Shown: positions 27,028-36,182, counted from the stretch's first letter. The stretch is DNA of 64,000 nt from Streptomyces davaonensis JCM 4913 (GCF_000349325.1 NC_020504.1:8846326-8910325), one strand, 5' to 3'. The notes: generated by a model not told the origin, from the sequence alone. A program made the numbers and translations.

Positions 27028-28764
27028 GTGCGGGACCAGCTGTTGGGGGGCCGTTACCGGCTCGTGGAGCCGCTCGGCGAAGGCGGTATGGGGACGGTGT
27101 GGGAGGCCCGGGACGTGAAGCTGGACCGGCCCGTCGCGGTCAAGCTCATCTCCTTGCTCTCCGGCGGTGGCAGCCATGCCACCGAAGCCCGCGCCCGCTT
27201 CCTGCGCGAGGCGCGGCTCACCGCCCGGCTTCAGCATCCCCGCATCGTGACCCTGCACGATGTCGGAGAAGCGGTCGTCGAGGGACGGGCGACGCCCTTT
27301 CTCGTCATGGAACTGTTGCGCGGCGAGGGTCTGGACGTTCTGCTGCGCCGTGGCGACGTCACCCCGGGAGACACGGCGCGGTGGGGCTCGCAGGTGGCCG
27401 ACGCGCTGGCCGAGGCACACGGAGCGGGGGTCATGCACCGGGACATCAAGCCCTCGAACATCATGGTCACCATCGCCGGCGACGTGAAGGTCCTGGACTT
27501 CGGCATCGCGCGGGCGGCAGACCCGTACGCCACCGCGGACCGGCTGACGCAGACCGGCTTCATCGTCGGCACCCCGGCTTACATGGCGCCCGAGCAGGCC
27601 CGAGGCCGCCCCGAACCCCGCAGCGACCTGTACGCCCTGGGCTGCGTGCTCTTCGAACTCCTCACGGGCCGACTGCCTTTCGAGGCTCCCGACACCATGG
27701 GCTATCTCAGCGCCCACCTCACCGACGACCCACCCGCGCCCGGCTCCGTCGCTCCAGGCGTGTCGGCCGACTGGGACGCGCTGGTCCTGCGGCTCCTGGA
27801 GAAGGAGCCCGGCCGGCGGCACGACAGCGCGGCGGAACTCGCAGCGGCCCTGCGGCAGTTGCCCCGTCCTGCGCCGATCGCCTCGGTGAACGCATTGACC
27901 GAGCGGCACCAGGCCGACTTGCCGACCGTCGGCGCCACGACCCAGGGGCCGGGCGGGGCCGACCTCGACGCGCGCCTGACCGCGACCGTCACCATGGCCG
28001 CGACGCTGACCTGCCTGCCGCTCCTGGTGTATCTGCTCTCCCAGGTCGCCACCTACATCTCGGACAGCAGCGCGCCGACCGGACTGCTCGTCGCGAACCT
28101 GCTGCTGGGCGTGCCGGAGTCGGCCGCGCTCGGGATCGGTGCGGGGCTGCTGTTGCGCCGTAGGCAGGCCGGCCGTCGCACGGTCGCGGTGGCGGGCGCC
28201 GCGACTGCGCTGCACGGGCTCAGCGCCAGCCTCCAGTACCTGGTGGCGGACGGGCCCCGTACCATCGCGTTGATCGCCTACGTCGTCGGCCCGGTGATGG
28301 CCGTGGCCGCGGCGACGGCGGCAGTCGCGGCCGGCCGCCCGTCCACGGCCCGATGGTGCCGCGACGTGCAGGCGATGCCGGAGCCGGTCGTCCGGGCGGG
28401 GACCGCCGCACCCGCCCTGCTCACCCTGTTCGGAGCGGCCGCCATCCCCGTCTCCGCGAGCCGGGCCGTCGACGTGGGTGTGGCGACGTACACGGCGCAG
28501 ACGCTGATGACGGTGCTCTTCTCGGTCTTCACACCGGTGCTCGCGATCGGCATGGCCCTGGTCTTCGTCCGGAATCCGGTCGGCCGCATGCTCGTCGCCG
28601 CGGGCGGGCTCGGCTTCGCCCTCGTGGCACTGAACGGTCCGCTGTACGCAGACGCCCTGGGCTCCGCGTTCCGGATCCCGCTGTTGCTGCTGGCGATCGC
28701 GGCTGTCGTCACCACGATCCGCGCCGCCCTTCCGCCCCGAGCCCACCGCCCGGCGTCCACGTAG
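27028..28764 (+). CDS. serine/threonine protein kinase with C-terminal polytopic membrane domain, 578 aa
   Basis: A Hanks-type kinase domain spans residues about 8-265: glycine loop LGEGGMGTVWEA, catalytic K39 (VAVKLI), HRDIKPSN catalytic loop, DFGIARA, MAPEQA, and a Thr-rich activation segment (TQTGFIVGTPAY). After a short linker the C-terminal 270 residues carry about seven hydrophobic helices and no PASTA repeats or obvious sensor domain. All catalytic residues are kept, so it should be active at the membrane. The GTG at 27028 was preferred because GAGGAGG (27014-27020) is 7 bases upstream; GTG 27022 would be only 1 base away. Confidence 0.9.
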   Translation: MRDQLLGGRYRLVEPLGEGGMGTVWEARDVKLDRPVAVKLISLLSGGGSHATEARARFLREARLTARLQHPRIVTLHDVGEAVVEGRATPFLVMELLRGEGLDVLLRRGDVTPGDTARWGSQVADALAEAHGAGVMHRDIKPSNIMVTIAGDVKVLDFGIARAADPYATADRLTQTGFIVGTPAYMAPEQARGRPEPRSDLYALGCVLFELLTGRLPFEAPDTMGYLSAHLTDDPPAPGSVAPGVSADWDALVLRLLEKEPGRRHDSAAELAAALRQLPRPAPIASVNALTERHQADLPTVGATTQGPGGADLDARLTATVTMAATLTCLPLLVYLLSQVATYISDSSAPTGLLVANLLLGVPESAALGIGAGLLLRRRQAGRRTVAVAGAATALHGLSASLQYLVADGPRTIALIAYVVGPVMAVAAATAAVAAGRPSTARWCRDVQAMPEPVVRAGTAAPALLTLFGAAAIPVSASRAVDVGVATYTAQTLMTVLFSVFTPVLAIGMALVFVRNPVGRMLVAAGGLGFALVALNGPLYADALGSAFRIPLLLLAIAAVVTTIRAALPPRAHRPAST

Positions 28765-28790
28765 TGCACGCGCCGCCACCACAGGGGGTC

Positions 28791-29591
28791 TCAGCGGCGG
28801 CGACCCCAGGCCATGAGCAGGCCCGGGCCGAGTTCGGCCAGGTGGGGCGAGGAGAGGTAGTCGAGGGCCTCGTCGACGGTGGCCGCGTCCACCCGGCCGG
28901 TCGCTGTCAGTTCGGGGCGCATGCGCTGCCAGGTCTGGGACCAGAAGCGGGCCAGTGGGCCGCCGGGGAGCAGGGGCGGGCAGTACAGTTCCGCGGCGAC
29001 GTCCGTCAGGCCCTCCTCGCGCAGGAAGTGCGGGTAGGCCGGTACGCCGGTGATGTCGGTGCCGATCGTCGTGCGCAGCGCCTCCCACATGGCGTCCATG
29101 GTCCGGCGGTAGGCGGAGGACGAGGACGTGTCGTGGGCGTCGGGCAGCTCTGCGGCGTCGCCGAGCAGGATTCGGCCGCCCGGGTTCAGGAGGCTCACCA
29201 GCCGTGAGACGAGGTGGCGGCGTTCGCGCAGGTGCATCAGTACGAACCGGGCGTGGATCAGGTCGAAGGTGCCCAGGTCCAGGGTGTCGTCGGTGAGGTT
29301 CGCGGTGACCACCCGTAGACGGGGCTCGGCCGCCAGCGCGCCGGTGTCCCGGTCCACGGCGACCACCTCCGCGACGTCCGCCTCGCGCAGCAGCCAGCGC
29401 GCCACGGTCCCTGTCCCGGCCCCCACCTCCAGGCAGCGCAGGCCCGGCCCGGCTCCCAGCGCCCGGAGCCGGTGGGTGGTGACGGGGTCGTAGACCAGCG
29501 CGGCGTCGTCGATCCGCTCCGCCTCGCCCGGGTGCCCGGCGTCGAACAGGTCCTGCCCGTACCGGCCGTGACCGGGGTGCGTCGAGTCCAT
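28791..29591 (-). CDS. class I SAM-dependent methyltransferase, 266 aa
   Basis: SAM motif I is CLEVGAGTGTVARWLL, motif II VVAVDRDTGAL, and the post-I acidic and motif III segments LGTFDLIHARFVLMHL and LLNPGGRILLGDA follow. The fold is complete. The N-terminus (YDPVTTHRLRALGAGPG) matches the UbiE/small-molecule methyltransferase class. The substrate is unknown, and there are no linked biosynthetic genes. It converges on the kinase gene with only 26 bases between stops. Confidence 0.87.
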   Translation of the reverse strand: MDSTHPGHGRYGQDLFDAGHPGEAERIDDAALVYDPVTTHRLRALGAGPGLRCLEVGAGTGTVARWLLREADVAEVVAVDRDTGALAAEPRLRVVTANLTDDTLDLGTFDLIHARFVLMHLRERRHLVSRLVSLLNPGGRILLGDAAELPDAHDTSSSSAYRRTMDAMWEALRTTIGTDITGVPAYPHFLREEGLTDVAAELYCPPLLPGGPLARFWSQTWQRMRPELTATGRVDAATVDEALDYLSSPHLAELGPGLLMAWGRRR

Positions 29592-29811
29592 GATCCGACG
29601 CTAGAGCCGCCGCCAGGGCGCTGCCATCGGGGGCGTAGCGGGTGCCCGCCCGAAGCGATCGTCCGCCGAGCCCGCCACGGCCGCTCCAGCGGCCCCCGTG
29701 TGGCTCCGATCGAGTGGACTCGCCTGACCAGGGGCTGGAGCGGGTCCTGCGCCAGGTACCCGAATAGGGATTGTTCCCCTCACTCACCACCTGATCCGGA
29801 AGAGGTGCCCC

Positions 29812-31008
29812 GTGCGCCGAACTCCCTCCCGCCGCCTGTGGGCTGCGGCCCTGCTCGTGGCGTCCGTGCTCACCCCGCTGGCGGTGCCACCCGCCGCGGC
29901 CGTCACCGCGAGCGTCGACCGGCACGACACGGACGACTGCCCCACGCACGGACTGGGGCGCGAGCTGACCGCCAAGCTGGACAAGGCCGTTGAGGACGTC
30001 CGCCGGCAGGCCGACATCCCCGGTCTCGTCGTCGGGCTCTGGATGCCGGGCAAGGGACGCTACGTCCGCGCGACCGGCGTCGCCGACACCGCGACCGGCC
30101 GACCGATGACCAGCGACATGTTCGTGCGGATCGGCAGCGAGACCAAGACCTTCACCGTCACCGCGCTGCTCAAGCTCGTCGACGACCGCCGGATCGGCCT
30201 GGACGACCCGATCTCGAAGTACGTCAAGGGCGTGCCGAACGGCCGCAAGATCACCCTGCGGCACCTTGCCGAGATGCGCAGCGGCCTGTTCCCCTACAGC
30301 TCCGACCCCGACTTCGTGCACGACCTGCTCAGCGACCCGAGCCGCACGTTCACCCCCAGGCAGCTGCTGGCCTACGGCTTCAAGCACAAGAACACCTTCG
30401 CCCCGGGCAAGCAGTTCGAGTACAACAACAGCAACCTCGTCCTGCTCGGCCTCGTCATCGAGAAGGTCACCGGGCAGCGGCTCGCCGACGTCATCGACAA
30501 GCGGGTGCTCCGCCCGGCGCACCTGCGCCACACCCTGTTCCCGGACAACTCCGACATCCCCCGGCCCCATCCGCAGGGCTACACCAACCAGACGCTGAGC
30601 GGCGAGGTCACCGACGCCACGCACTGGAACCCCAGTTGGGCCTGGGCGGCCGGAGCCATGATCTCCGACCTGGAGGATCTGCGACGCTGGGCGAAGATCG
30701 TCGCCACCGGCACGCTGCTGAGCCCGCAGACCCAGGCCCAGCGACTGAAGATGCTGCCGACCGGCTTCCCCGGCACCAGCTACGGCCTGGGCATCTTCGA
30801 GAGCGGCGGCTGGATCGGCCACAACGGCTCCATCCCCGGCTACGAGACCGTGACCGTCTACCTGCCCTCGAAGAAGGCGACCCTGGTGCTGATGCTCAAC
30901 ACGGACATCACCTACCAGGGCCAGGAGCCGTCCTCCCTGGTCGCCCGCGCGATCACCCAGATCGTCACGCCGGACAACGTGTACGACCGCCCGATTCCGC
31001 CGCGGTAG
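29812..31008 (+). CDS. secreted serine hydrolase, beta-lactamase/DD-carboxypeptidase (class C fold), 398 aa
   Basis: A signal peptide (residues about 1-30, RRLWAAALLVASVLTPLAV, ending AAA) precedes a class C beta-lactamase-like domain. The catalytic motifs are intact: S109-x-x-K112 in RIGSETKTF, Y204-x-N206 in EYNNSN, and H337-x-G339 in GHNGSIPG. Such exported enzymes act as D-alanyl-D-alanine carboxypeptidases, D-aminopeptidases or esterases. GTG at 29812 follows GGAAGAGG. It heads a run with an alpha/beta-hydrolase and a degenerate paralogue, suggesting a local duplication. Confidence 0.9.
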   Translation: MRRTPSRRLWAAALLVASVLTPLAVPPAAAVTASVDRHDTDDCPTHGLGRELTAKLDKAVEDVRRQADIPGLVVGLWMPGKGRYVRATGVADTATGRPMTSDMFVRIGSETKTFTVTALLKLVDDRRIGLDDPISKYVKGVPNGRKITLRHLAEMRSGLFPYSSDPDFVHDLLSDPSRTFTPRQLLAYGFKHKNTFAPGKQFEYNNSNLVLLGLVIEKVTGQRLADVIDKRVLRPAHLRHTLFPDNSDIPRPHPQGYTNQTLSGEVTDATHWNPSWAWAAGAMISDLEDLRRWAKIVATGTLLSPQTQAQRLKMLPTGFPGTSYGLGIFESGGWIGHNGSIPGYETVTVYLPSKKATLVLMLNTDITYQGQEPSSLVARAITQIVTPDNVYDRPIPPR

Positions 31009-31042
31009 ACAAGCCCCCGCCCGAAACACTCCGGAGGCCCTC

Positions 31043-32245
31043 ATGCGGCTGTTCGACGACGCGCTGTTCCAGATGTTCGCCGAGCGCGCCCTGATGACGA
31101 TGACCGGCGGCGGCGCGGAGTGGGGCGAGTGCGCGCTGACCGCCCGGCGGATCACCGAGGGCGACGCCGACAGCTGGTTCGAGCAGTGGACGTCGACCGC
31201 GGCGACGGTGCGCGGCTGGGCGGAGGAGAGCGCCGAGTCCGGCCACCCGGTCAGCGCCCGTGAGGCGTTCCTGAGGGCCTCCACGTATTTCCGCGTCGCC
31301 TACTACCCGCTGTACGGCGTGCCCGTGGACCCCAGGCTCACCGAGGCGGCGAAGCGGGAGCGGGAGTGCTTCGCCCGCTTCGCCGAGCTGTGCGATCCGC
31401 CGCTCCAGCCGGTCAGGGTGCCCTACGAGGGGACGTACCTGGACGGCTATCTGTGCCCCGCGCGGGGACCGGAGGCCGAGCGGGGGCCTCGGCCGACCGT
31501 CGTCGCGGTCAACGGCTACGACTCCAATGTGCACGAGATGTACTGGGCCCATGCCCGCCCGGCGACGCGGCGTGGCTACCACTGTCTGCTGGTGGACGGC
31601 CCTGGGCAGGGACTGGCCCTGGTCGGGCAGGGCCTGACGATGCGTCCGGACTGGGAGAACGTCCTGCGTCCGGTGATCGACCACGCGGTGACGCTGCCCG
31701 GCGTCGACCGCGATCGGCTGGCGGTGATCGGCTGGAGCTTCGGCGGCTTCCTCGCCCCGCGCGGGGTGAGCGGGGACCCGCGCGTGGCCGCGCTGGTCGC
31801 CGATCCGGGACAGTGGGACCAGATGGAGAACCTGCGTCGGATGCTGCCGCTGCCCCAGGATCTGAAGGACCGTCTCCCGGACGCGGCGCCCTCGGAGCTG
31901 GATCCCCACCTCGCGCCGCTGGCCCAATCCCCGGAACTGCACTGGCGGTTGGTTCAGCGCGGGCTGTGGGTGCACGGGCTGAAGAGCCTCGGTGAGTACG
32001 TGCTGGAGATGGACCGCTATCGCCTCTCCGACGTCGCGGCGAACATCTCCTGCCCCACCCTGGTCGCCCTCAACGCCGACGAGCCGGGCGCCGCCCGGGC
32101 CGAGACGCTGTACCGGGCGCTGGACTGCCCCAAGACCCTCGTGCGGTTCTCCGCCGAGGACGGCACGCCGGGGCACTGCGAGGGCTGGAACCGGTCGCGG
32201 TACAGCCAACGGGTGTTCGACTGGCTGGACGACGTGCTGGCCTGA
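31043..32245 (+). CDS. alpha/beta-hydrolase (FrsA/dipeptidyl-aminopeptidase-like), 400 aa
   Basis: The N-terminal helical region of about 130 residues precedes an alpha/beta-hydrolase core with PTVVAVNGYDSNVHEMYW, an oxyanion-type loop (VDGPGQG), and the nucleophile elbow VIGWSFGGFLAP with Ser near residue 232. A candidate acid lies in LVALNADEPG and His in GTPGHCEGWNRS. This layout is that of the FrsA/pseudo-pyridoxal 2,6-dihydroxypseudooxynicotine hydrolase group acting on small esters, C-C bonds or amides. It lies 34 bases after the secreted hydrolase with its own GGAGG, so they form an operon. No signal peptide is present. Confidence 0.87.
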   Translation: MRLFDDALFQMFAERALMTMTGGGAEWGECALTARRITEGDADSWFEQWTSTAATVRGWAEESAESGHPVSAREAFLRASTYFRVAYYPLYGVPVDPRLTEAAKRERECFARFAELCDPPLQPVRVPYEGTYLDGYLCPARGPEAERGPRPTVVAVNGYDSNVHEMYWAHARPATRRGYHCLLVDGPGQGLALVGQGLTMRPDWENVLRPVIDHAVTLPGVDRDRLAVIGWSFGGFLAPRGVSGDPRVAALVADPGQWDQMENLRRMLPLPQDLKDRLPDAAPSELDPHLAPLAQSPELHWRLVQRGLWVHGLKSLGEYVLEMDRYRLSDVAANISCPTLVALNADEPGAARAETLYRALDCPKTLVRFSAEDGTPGHCEGWNRSRYSQRVFDWLDDVLA

Positions 32246-32297
32246 CGTATCGGCAGCGGACCGATGCTGTTCTGACGTACCGGCACAGGGCCGATGC
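32242..32297. repeat. two tandem imperfect 26-bp direct repeats, 30-bp period
   Basis: The units start CTGACGTA(T/C)CGGCA and end CCGATGC. They occupy 32242-32267 and 32272-32297 and agree at 22 of 26 positions. The first contains the hydrolase stop codon. Each has a weak internal dyad (CGG...CCG). They lie about 80 bases before the next start, so an operator or attenuation role is possible. Confidence 0.6.
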
Positions 32298-32377
32298 AAA
32301 AGGCCTGACGGGTGATCTTCGCGCGAGTCGACGGCGCCCGTTCCGCCGCGCGGACGGTCCCGGCGAATACTCCGGCC

Positions 32378-33613
32378 ATGAGACGAGCCCGTATCCTCGC
32401 ACCGTCGCGCCTTGTCGTGGTCACCTCACTCACCGCCCTCCTCGCCCTCGGCACCCCGGTCACGGCCGTGGGCAGCGCGACGGGCGACGGCGGCCGCCAC
32501 GGCCGGCCCTGTGCCGCTTCCCGGCTGCCCGACCACGGCCCGGCACGCGATGTCCTGCGGATCGCCCAGCGCGCCAAGGCGGACATGGACCTGAAGTCCG
32601 TGATCCTGCGGGTCAGCGTCGACGGGCACGACGTCGTCACCACCGCGCTCGGCGAGTCGATGACCGGGGTACCGGCCGAACCCGCCATGCACTTCCGGAA
32701 CGGCAACATCGCCATCAGCTACATGGGCACGGCACTACTGCGCCTGGTCGACCAGGGCAGGGTGGACCTGGACGACCCCGTCGGACGCTGGCTGCCCGGC
32801 CTGAAGGACGGCGACAGGATCACCCTGCGGATGCTGGCCGCCTCCACCACCGGGCTGCGTGACTACGTCTCCACCCCCGGCTTCCCCGCGGACATCGCCG
32901 CGAACCCGTTCCGTCAGTGGACCGCCAAGGAACTCGTGTCCATCTCGACCCGCCAGGAGCGGTGGTACGAACCGGGTACCAACTGGAGCTACTCCCACGC
33001 CAACTTCGTCCTGCTCGGCGCGGCCCTGGAGAAGATCACCCGGACCAGGCTGGACGTCCTGCTCCAGCGCGAGATCATGGGCCCGCTCGGACTGCGCGAG
33101 ACGCGCAACAGTTTCACGCCGGACATCCCGACGCCGGTCCTGCACGCCTTCACCGCCGACCGCGGGACGTACGAGGAGACCACCTTCTGGAACCCGTCGT
33201 GGACCACGGCGCCCGGCGCGGTGCAGACCACCGACATCTGCGACCTGGCCCGCTCGGCTGCCGGGATCGGCTCGGGCGAGCTGATCTCCCCGTCCTCCTA
33301 CGCGGAGTTGCTGAACCCGGGGACGGTGGGCCTCGGCCACGCGACCGCCAAGTGCCCGGCCACGGTCTGCATCGCCCAGACCGAGGACACCCACTACGGG
33401 ATGGGCGTGCTCGTCCTGGGCGACTGGATCGCCCAGCACCCGCTCTTCTTCGGCTACTCCGCCTCCATGGCCTACCTCCCTTCCGAGCGCCTGTCGATCG
33501 CGGTCTCCACCACGCAGGGGCCCGACGCGGAGGACGGTCACACGGCGCATACGATCGCCCAGCGCATCGCCGCCGCGCTGGCACCGGAGCACCCGATCCC
33601 CGACTTCGGCTGA
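32378..33613 (+). CDS. secreted beta-lactamase-fold protein lacking catalytic residues (probable pseudoenzyme), 411 aa
   Basis: A signal peptide (about residues 10-35, LVVVTSLTALLALGTPVTAV) is followed by a class C beta-lactamase-like domain clearly related to the gene at 29812 (compare TALLRLVDQGRVDLDDPVG with TALLKLVDDRRIGLDDPIS). At the catalytic positions the SxxK Ser and Lys are replaced by N110 and I113 (FRNGNIAIS). YxN has become YSH (Y205/H207), and no HxG is present near the end (LFFGYSASM). Length and signal peptide are intact, so it appears to be a maintained non-catalytic protein, perhaps a binding protein. The ATG at 32378 lies 6 bases after an AATACT -10-like hexamer. Confidence 0.85.
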   Translation: MRRARILAPSRLVVVTSLTALLALGTPVTAVGSATGDGGRHGRPCAASRLPDHGPARDVLRIAQRAKADMDLKSVILRVSVDGHDVVTTALGESMTGVPAEPAMHFRNGNIAISYMGTALLRLVDQGRVDLDDPVGRWLPGLKDGDRITLRMLAASTTGLRDYVSTPGFPADIAANPFRQWTAKELVSISTRQERWYEPGTNWSYSHANFVLLGAALEKITRTRLDVLLQREIMGPLGLRETRNSFTPDIPTPVLHAFTADRGTYEETTFWNPSWTTAPGAVQTTDICDLARSAAGIGSGELISPSSYAELLNPGTVGLGHATAKCPATVCIAQTEDTHYGMGVLVLGDWIAQHPLFFGYSASMAYLPSERLSIAVSTTQGPDAEDGHTAHTIAQRIAAALAPEHPIPDFG

Positions 33614-33625
33614 CCCCTCGCCGAC

Positions 33626-33656
33626 AGAGGCCACGAGCATCCGGCTCGGGGCCTCT
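33626..33656 (+). terminator. hairpin terminator
   Basis: AGAGGCC-A-CGAGC pairs with GCTCG-G-GGCCTCT around ATCCG, a 12-bp stem with one A/G mismatch. TGTCTTGT follows. It lies between the convergent hydrolase-fold and EamA genes. Confidence 0.7.
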
Positions 33657-33688
33657 TGTCTTGTGGGGCCACACCGTCCGAGGTGCGG

Positions 33689-34627
33689 CTATGTGCGCGG
33701 CCCCCATGCCTGGGTGCGTGGCGGTGCCTCGGCGACCAGGCGAGTGGCGGCGGGAGCGCTCGGTGGGCGCAGGCCCGCGACCAGGCCGACGATCACCACG
33801 GCGATGCCCAGCCAGACCCACGCCCCTGGGAGGCCGGAGCCCGACACCGCGCCCACCGCGGCCGCGGCGAGCGGAGCGATACCGGTGAGCAGTCCGGCCC
33901 GTCCGGCCCCCGCGGAACGCACGGTCGAGTACCACAGGACGAAGGCGACGGCCGTCACCATCAGCGCCAGATAGGCGGCGGCCGCCCACTGCGACGCGGA
34001 CACCTCCCGCACGGCCGATGGCCCTTCCAGCGTCACACCGAGGACGGCCAGCAGCACACAGCCCAGCCAGGTCGTGTGCAGGGAGACTCCCCAGGGGCCG
34101 TGACGCCGGAGCACCGGTACCGCGAGCAAGGTGAACCCGGCCTCGCACGCCAGGGCGAGTGCTGCCCAGGCCACCCCCACGGCATCGGTCCGGCCGGTCC
34201 CCTGCACCAGCACCGCGCCCACCATGACGACCGGCGCCGCCAGCAGCACCTGGCGGCTGGGGCTGCGCCGCTCCAGCAGGGGCCCCACCACCCCCAGCAC
34301 CAGCGGTACGCACGCCACCGCGACGGCGATCACCGCGGGTTCGGCATGGGCGACGCCCCGCACCACGGCGACGTTGAACAGCACCAGACCGGTGACCGCG
34401 ATCCCGGCCAGCCACAGCCACTCCCGGCCGCGCGGCCGTACCGGACGAACACCCGCGAGCCGGGCCATGACCAGCAGGATCGCGGTCGCGGCCAGGTAGC
34501 GGACGGCCTGCGTGGAGAACAGCGGGGCATCGACGAGTGCGTGCGAGACGGTGACGCTGCTGCCCACCAGCACCATGCCGATCATGCCGGGGACGAGCGG
34601 GGCGAGCGAAGCGGAAGGTGTGTCCAT
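33689..34627 (-). CDS. EamA/DMT-family transporter, 312 aa
   Basis: Ten hydrophobic helices in two five-helix EamA repeats are visible (first from LVPGMIGMVLVGSSVTVSHA, second from VAWAALALACEAGFTLLAV). Members of the drug/metabolite transporter superfamily export amino acids, metabolites or toxic analogues. The gene is divergent from a MocR regulator with only 30 bases between start codons, the usual layout in which the regulator controls the exporter. No ribosome binding site; CAGGGT lies 7 bases before the ATG, suggesting a leaderless transcript. Confidence 0.88.
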   Translation of the reverse strand: MDTPSASLAPLVPGMIGMVLVGSSVTVSHALVDAPLFSTQAVRYLAATAILLVMARLAGVRPVRPRGREWLWLAGIAVTGLVLFNVAVVRGVAHAEPAVIAVAVACVPLVLGVVGPLLERRSPSRQVLLAAPVVMVGAVLVQGTGRTDAVGVAWAALALACEAGFTLLAVPVLRRHGPWGVSLHTTWLGCVLLAVLGVTLEGPSAVREVSASQWAAAAYLALMVTAVAFVLWYSTVRSAGAGRAGLLTGIAPLAAAAVGAVSGSGLPGAWVWLGIAVVIVGLVAGLRPPSAPAATRLVAEAPPRTQAWGPRT

Positions 34628-34657
34628 ACCGTCCACCCTGGCCGCACAATGGACGTC
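34628..34657. promoter_or_regulatory. compact divergent promoter between EamA and MocR genes
   Basis: Only 30 bases separate the two ATGs. On each strand a -10-like hexamer (CACAAT plus, CAGGGT minus) sits 7 bases before the start, implying two leaderless transcripts and a MocR operator overlapping both. Confidence 0.45.
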
Positions 34658-36172
34658 ATGGGCAGGTCCACAGAGCGCCCCGTTAAGGGGTCCAAAAACC
34701 CGCACCCGGGGGAGGAGACCGCGGCCGTCGGGTCGGACTTCCTCCAGCTGGACATCGGCGAGGCCCCGCCCGGTGGGCGTACCGCCTGGCTCGCCGAACG
34801 GCTGCGGTCGGCCATCGCCGACGGCCGGCTGCCCGTCGGGGCACGGCTCCCCGCCAGCCGCGTGCTCGCCGACGAGCTGCGCGTCACCCGGGGCGTGGTG
34901 ACCGAGGCCTACCGGCGGCTCGCCGAGTCCGGCCAGATCGCCGGTCGCGGCAGACGCGGCACCGTGGTGGTGGCCGCTCCCGCCGCGCCGGATCACCGCG
35001 ACGGCGGCGCGGCCGAGGCGGGCCCGGCGCTCTTCGGCTCGGCTCCGGGGGAGGGCGTCGTCGACGTACTGCGCGCACTGCCCTGCCGTATCGACCTCTC
35101 GCCCGGGGTTCCCGACCTCGCCGCCTTCCCCCGTACCGCCTGGCTGCGCGCCGAACGCGCCGTCCTCGCGGGCCTCACCCCTGCCGATTTCGGATACGGC
35201 GACCCCCGGGGCGCCCTCGCACTGCGCCGGGCCGTCGTCGGCTGGCTGGCCCGCAACCGCGGTATCCGGACCGACCCGGACGAGGTGGTCGTGGTCGCGG
35301 GGGTCGCGCAGGGCCTGGGCCTGCTCGGGCGGCTGCTGCGACGGGACGGGATCCGCCGTATCGCCGTAGAGGATCCCGGATCCCTCGGCGCGCGCCAGCA
35401 GTTGGAGTACGGCGGCCACACGATCGTCCCCGTCCCCGTGGACGAGGGAGGACTCGACGTCGGTGCGCTGCGGGCATGCGGCGCGCGTGCGGTGTTGCTG
35501 ACTCCGGCGCATCAATTCCCCACCGGGGTCGTCCTCGACGGGGAGCGCCGTCGTGAACTGCTGAGCTGGGCGGCCGAGGGCGGGGTGGTCATCGAGGACG
35601 ACTACGACGCCGAGCACCGCTACGACCGTCCACCGGTGCCCGCCCTGCGCTCCCTGCTGCCCGAGGGCGTCTGCTACGCGGGCAGCGTCTCCAAACTCCT
35701 CGCCCCCGCCCTGCGGGTGGGCTGGCTCCTCGTACCGTCGGGCCGGCGGGACGCCCTGGTGACCGCCAAACGGTACGCCGACCTCGGCAACGGCATCCTC
35801 ACCCAGCTGGTCCTCGCCCATCTCATGGAATCGGGCGAGTTGGAACGGCATTTGCGCCATGTACGGCAGCGCCACCGCCGGCGCCGGGATGTGATGCTGC
35901 GCGCCATCGGGACGCAGCTGCCCGGTGCTCGGGTCCATGGGGCCGCCGCCGGACTGCACTTGACGGTCACCTTCGACGACGTGCGAGGCGGCCTTCTCGA
36001 CACCGACGTCGCCGCGGCCGCGCTCGCCCGCGGAGTGAAGGTCCACCCCCTGTCCTGGCACCGGATCAGCCCCGGCCCGCCCGGACTTGTCCTCGGCTAT
36101 GCGGCGAGTGCCGCCCATGAGATCGACGAGGGGATCGCCGTCATCGGGGAGGCGTTGCGCTCCGGCGGGTGA
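34658..36172 (+). CDS. MocR-family (GntR HTH + aminotransferase fold) regulator, 504 aa
   Basis: The N-terminal GntR winged helix (about residues 40-110) contains LAERLRSAIADGRLPVGARL, PASRVLADELRV and TRGVVTEAYRRLAESG. A class I aminotransferase-like domain follows, with IEDDYDAEHRYD and AGSVSKLLAPALRVGW, the latter holding the PLP-binding Lys. MocR proteins (PdxR, GabR) sense PLP or PLP-amino acid adducts and regulate divergent genes, here the EamA exporter. ATG 34658 lies 7 bases after CACAAT; ATG 34649 is an in-frame alternative. Confidence 0.9.
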   Translation: MGRSTERPVKGSKNPHPGEETAAVGSDFLQLDIGEAPPGGRTAWLAERLRSAIADGRLPVGARLPASRVLADELRVTRGVVTEAYRRLAESGQIAGRGRRGTVVVAAPAAPDHRDGGAAEAGPALFGSAPGEGVVDVLRALPCRIDLSPGVPDLAAFPRTAWLRAERAVLAGLTPADFGYGDPRGALALRRAVVGWLARNRGIRTDPDEVVVVAGVAQGLGLLGRLLRRDGIRRIAVEDPGSLGARQQLEYGGHTIVPVPVDEGGLDVGALRACGARAVLLTPAHQFPTGVVLDGERRRELLSWAAEGGVVIEDDYDAEHRYDRPPVPALRSLLPEGVCYAGSVSKLLAPALRVGWLLVPSGRRDALVTAKRYADLGNGILTQLVLAHLMESGELERHLRHVRQRHRRRRDVMLRAIGTQLPGARVHGAAAGLHLTVTFDDVRGGLLDTDVAAAALARGVKVHPLSWHRISPGPPGLVLGYAASAAHEIDEGIAVIGEALRSGG

Positions 36173-36182
36173 CTGCCGTCGG

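Noticed and set aside
28740-28800. GC-rich hairpin between kinase and methyltransferase as terminator
   Set aside because: The possible GCCGCC/GGCGGC pairing overlaps the methyltransferase coding end and has a long loop, so it is too weak to call.
26056-31284. Very long open frame on the minus strand opposite the kinase and hydrolase genes
   Set aside because: It is antisense to several well-supported genes, has Arg/Gly-rich low-complexity translation without domain motifs, and its first part merely reads into the real transporter region. This is a common artefact of GC-rich codon bias.
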